Below are positions 6,831 through 7,603 of a DNA stretch of 7,603 nucleotides, piece after piece. Each line of letters opens with the position of its first letter. Position 1 is the first letter of the stretch. Under the pieces are notes generated by a model that did not search any database, was not told the origin of the DNA, and was given only the letters and a program-made list of their open reading frames with translations. The position numbers and the translations under genes are program-made. This stretch comes from Alphaproteobacteria bacterium (GTDB lineage Bacteria; Pseudomonadota; Alphaproteobacteria; Micropepsales; Micropepsaceae), in NCBI GenBank assembly GCA_003246795.1, contig QKCS01000245.1, forward strand, positions 1 to 7,603, in the 5' to 3' direction.

Positions 6831-7589
6831 CTAGCGCGCCTTCTCGTCGAGCTGGCGCGACAGGATCGCCGCGAACTCGTCCGAGAAGCCTTCGAGACGC
6901 GAGGCGAGGCGGTTGATGGACGACGAGAAATGATTGTAGGCGACCGAGGCCGGGATCGCCGCGACGAGGCCCATCGCGGTCGCGAACAACGCTTCGGCGA
7001 TGCCGGGGGCCACGACCGCGAGCGATGTATCGTGGCTGGCCGCGATCTGGCGGAACGAATTCATGATGCCCCAGACCGTGCCGAAGAGACCGACGAAAGT
7101 CGCGTTGACGCCGACGGTCGCGAGGAAGCCCAGCGACGATTCCATGCGCGTGACCTCGCGCCCGATCGTCACGTTCATGACTTTGCCGATGCGGTCCTTG
7201 ACGCTGGGGATCAGGCCCGACGATACGGGGCCCATGTCGAAGGAGCGTTTCCACTCGCGCATCGCGGCGACGAAGACGTTCGCCATCGGGCTCGTCTCGT
7301 TGCGCGTTTGGACGCTGGCGTAGACGTCGTCCAGCGAGCGGCCGGACCAGAACATCTGCTCGAACTTGTCGGCCTGGCTGCGCACTTTGCCGAGGCGCAT
7401 CCATTTGCCGAGGATGATCGCCCACGACCAGAACGAGGCGAGCAGTAGAACGCCCATCACCGCCTTGACGACGATGTCGGCCTTCAAGAAGAGCGCGAGG
7501 GGCGACATGTCGACGCCGGTGCCGGTCGTGCCGCCGGTCGTCGTGACCTCGACGGGGTTCAAGGGCGCGGCGTCGGGCGCGGGGCCCAC
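6831..7589 (-). CDS. tolQ: Tol-Pal system protein TolQ (MotA/TolQ/ExbB proton channel family); 5' end unresolved
   Basis: Inner-membrane proton-channel subunit that forms the pentameric stator around TolR and drives TolA. Counted from a GTG at 7589 there are 252 residues: membrane segment 1 at about 39-60, a cytoplasmic loop at about 65-150, and membrane segments 2 (about 151-176) and 3 (about 187-218). Signature motifs are GLFGTVWGIMNSF at 167-179 and GIAEALFATAMGLVAAIPA at 196-214. The start is open: the frame runs unbroken to the window edge, and GTG 7589, TTG 7562 (giving MNPVEV..., 243 residues) and ATG 7508 (225 residues) all lack a clear ribosome site. The residues before the first membrane segment are a Gly/Thr/Pro-rich hydrophilic leader. 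It stops directly against tolR. tolQ and exbB share this fold; the following tolR-tolA-tolB-pal genes settle the identity. Confidence 0.95.
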   Translation of the reverse strand: MGPAPDAAPLNPVEVTTTGGTTGTGVDMSPLALFLKADIVVKAVMGVLLLASFWSWAIILGKWMRLGKVRSQADKFEQMFWSGRSLDDVYASVQTRNETSPMANVFVAAMREWKRSFDMGPVSSGLIPSVKDRIGKVMNVTIGREVTRMESSLGFLATVGVNATFVGLFGTVWGIMNSFRQIAASHDTSLAVVAPGIAEALFATAMGLVAAIPASVAYNHFSSSINRLASRLEGFSDEFAAILSRQLDEKAR

Positions 7590-7603
7590 GGGCGCCGCGT
7601 CGG

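Noticed and set aside
6202..7425. 407-codon minus-strand frame across tolQ, tolR and tolA
   Set aside because: Reads the three real genes out of frame; Arg/Gly/His-rich, no domain.

Overview
The window is a compact stretch of high-GC chromosome in which every supported gene lies on the minus strand. Read in the direction of transcription (from high to low coordinates) the order is tolQ, tolR, tolA, tolB, pal, cpoB (ybgF), tilS and the first part of ftsH. This order, with tilS and ftsH directly behind the Tol-Pal genes, is characteristic of Alphaproteobacteria. The protein details agree: TolA has a Pro/Glu-rich middle and a Cys-containing C-terminal domain ending in FDPRKMAGY, and Pal has a GHCDERG motif and a C-terminal cysteine pair. 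I cannot name a genus from the sequence alone.

Region by region: 7589-5510 holds tolQ-tolR-tolA, packed with no gaps (tolQ and tolR abut as TAG-ATG, and tolR and tolA overlap by 26 bases). tolB follows after 20 bases (5489-4149). A 159-base gap leads to pal (3989-3492). A 204-base gap follows that contains three successive hairpins, one of which looks like an intrinsic terminator. Then comes cpoB (3287-2337), tilS (2425-1007, which overlaps the end of cpoB unless it uses an unusual start), a 118-base gap, and ftsH (888 to the window edge, 296 codons present).

Function: TolQ and TolR form the inner-membrane motor driven by the proton-motive force. TolA spans the periplasm. TolB is the periplasmic beta-propeller and Pal the outer-membrane lipoprotein that binds peptidoglycan. 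CpoB is the periplasmic partner that links the Tol system to cell-wall synthesis at division. Together they keep the outer membrane attached and pull it in during constriction. TilS (tRNA-Ile lysidine synthetase) and FtsH (membrane AAA+ protease) are essential housekeeping genes without a direct role in the Tol machine.

No mobile element, CRISPR array, RNA gene or defence system was seen, and I found no evidence of a new system. The points worth a second look are small: the hairpin cluster between pal and cpoB, the missing conventional start codon of tilS, an 8-base tandem duplication across the tolB stop codon, the unresolved tolQ start, and the proline-rich TolA spacer.
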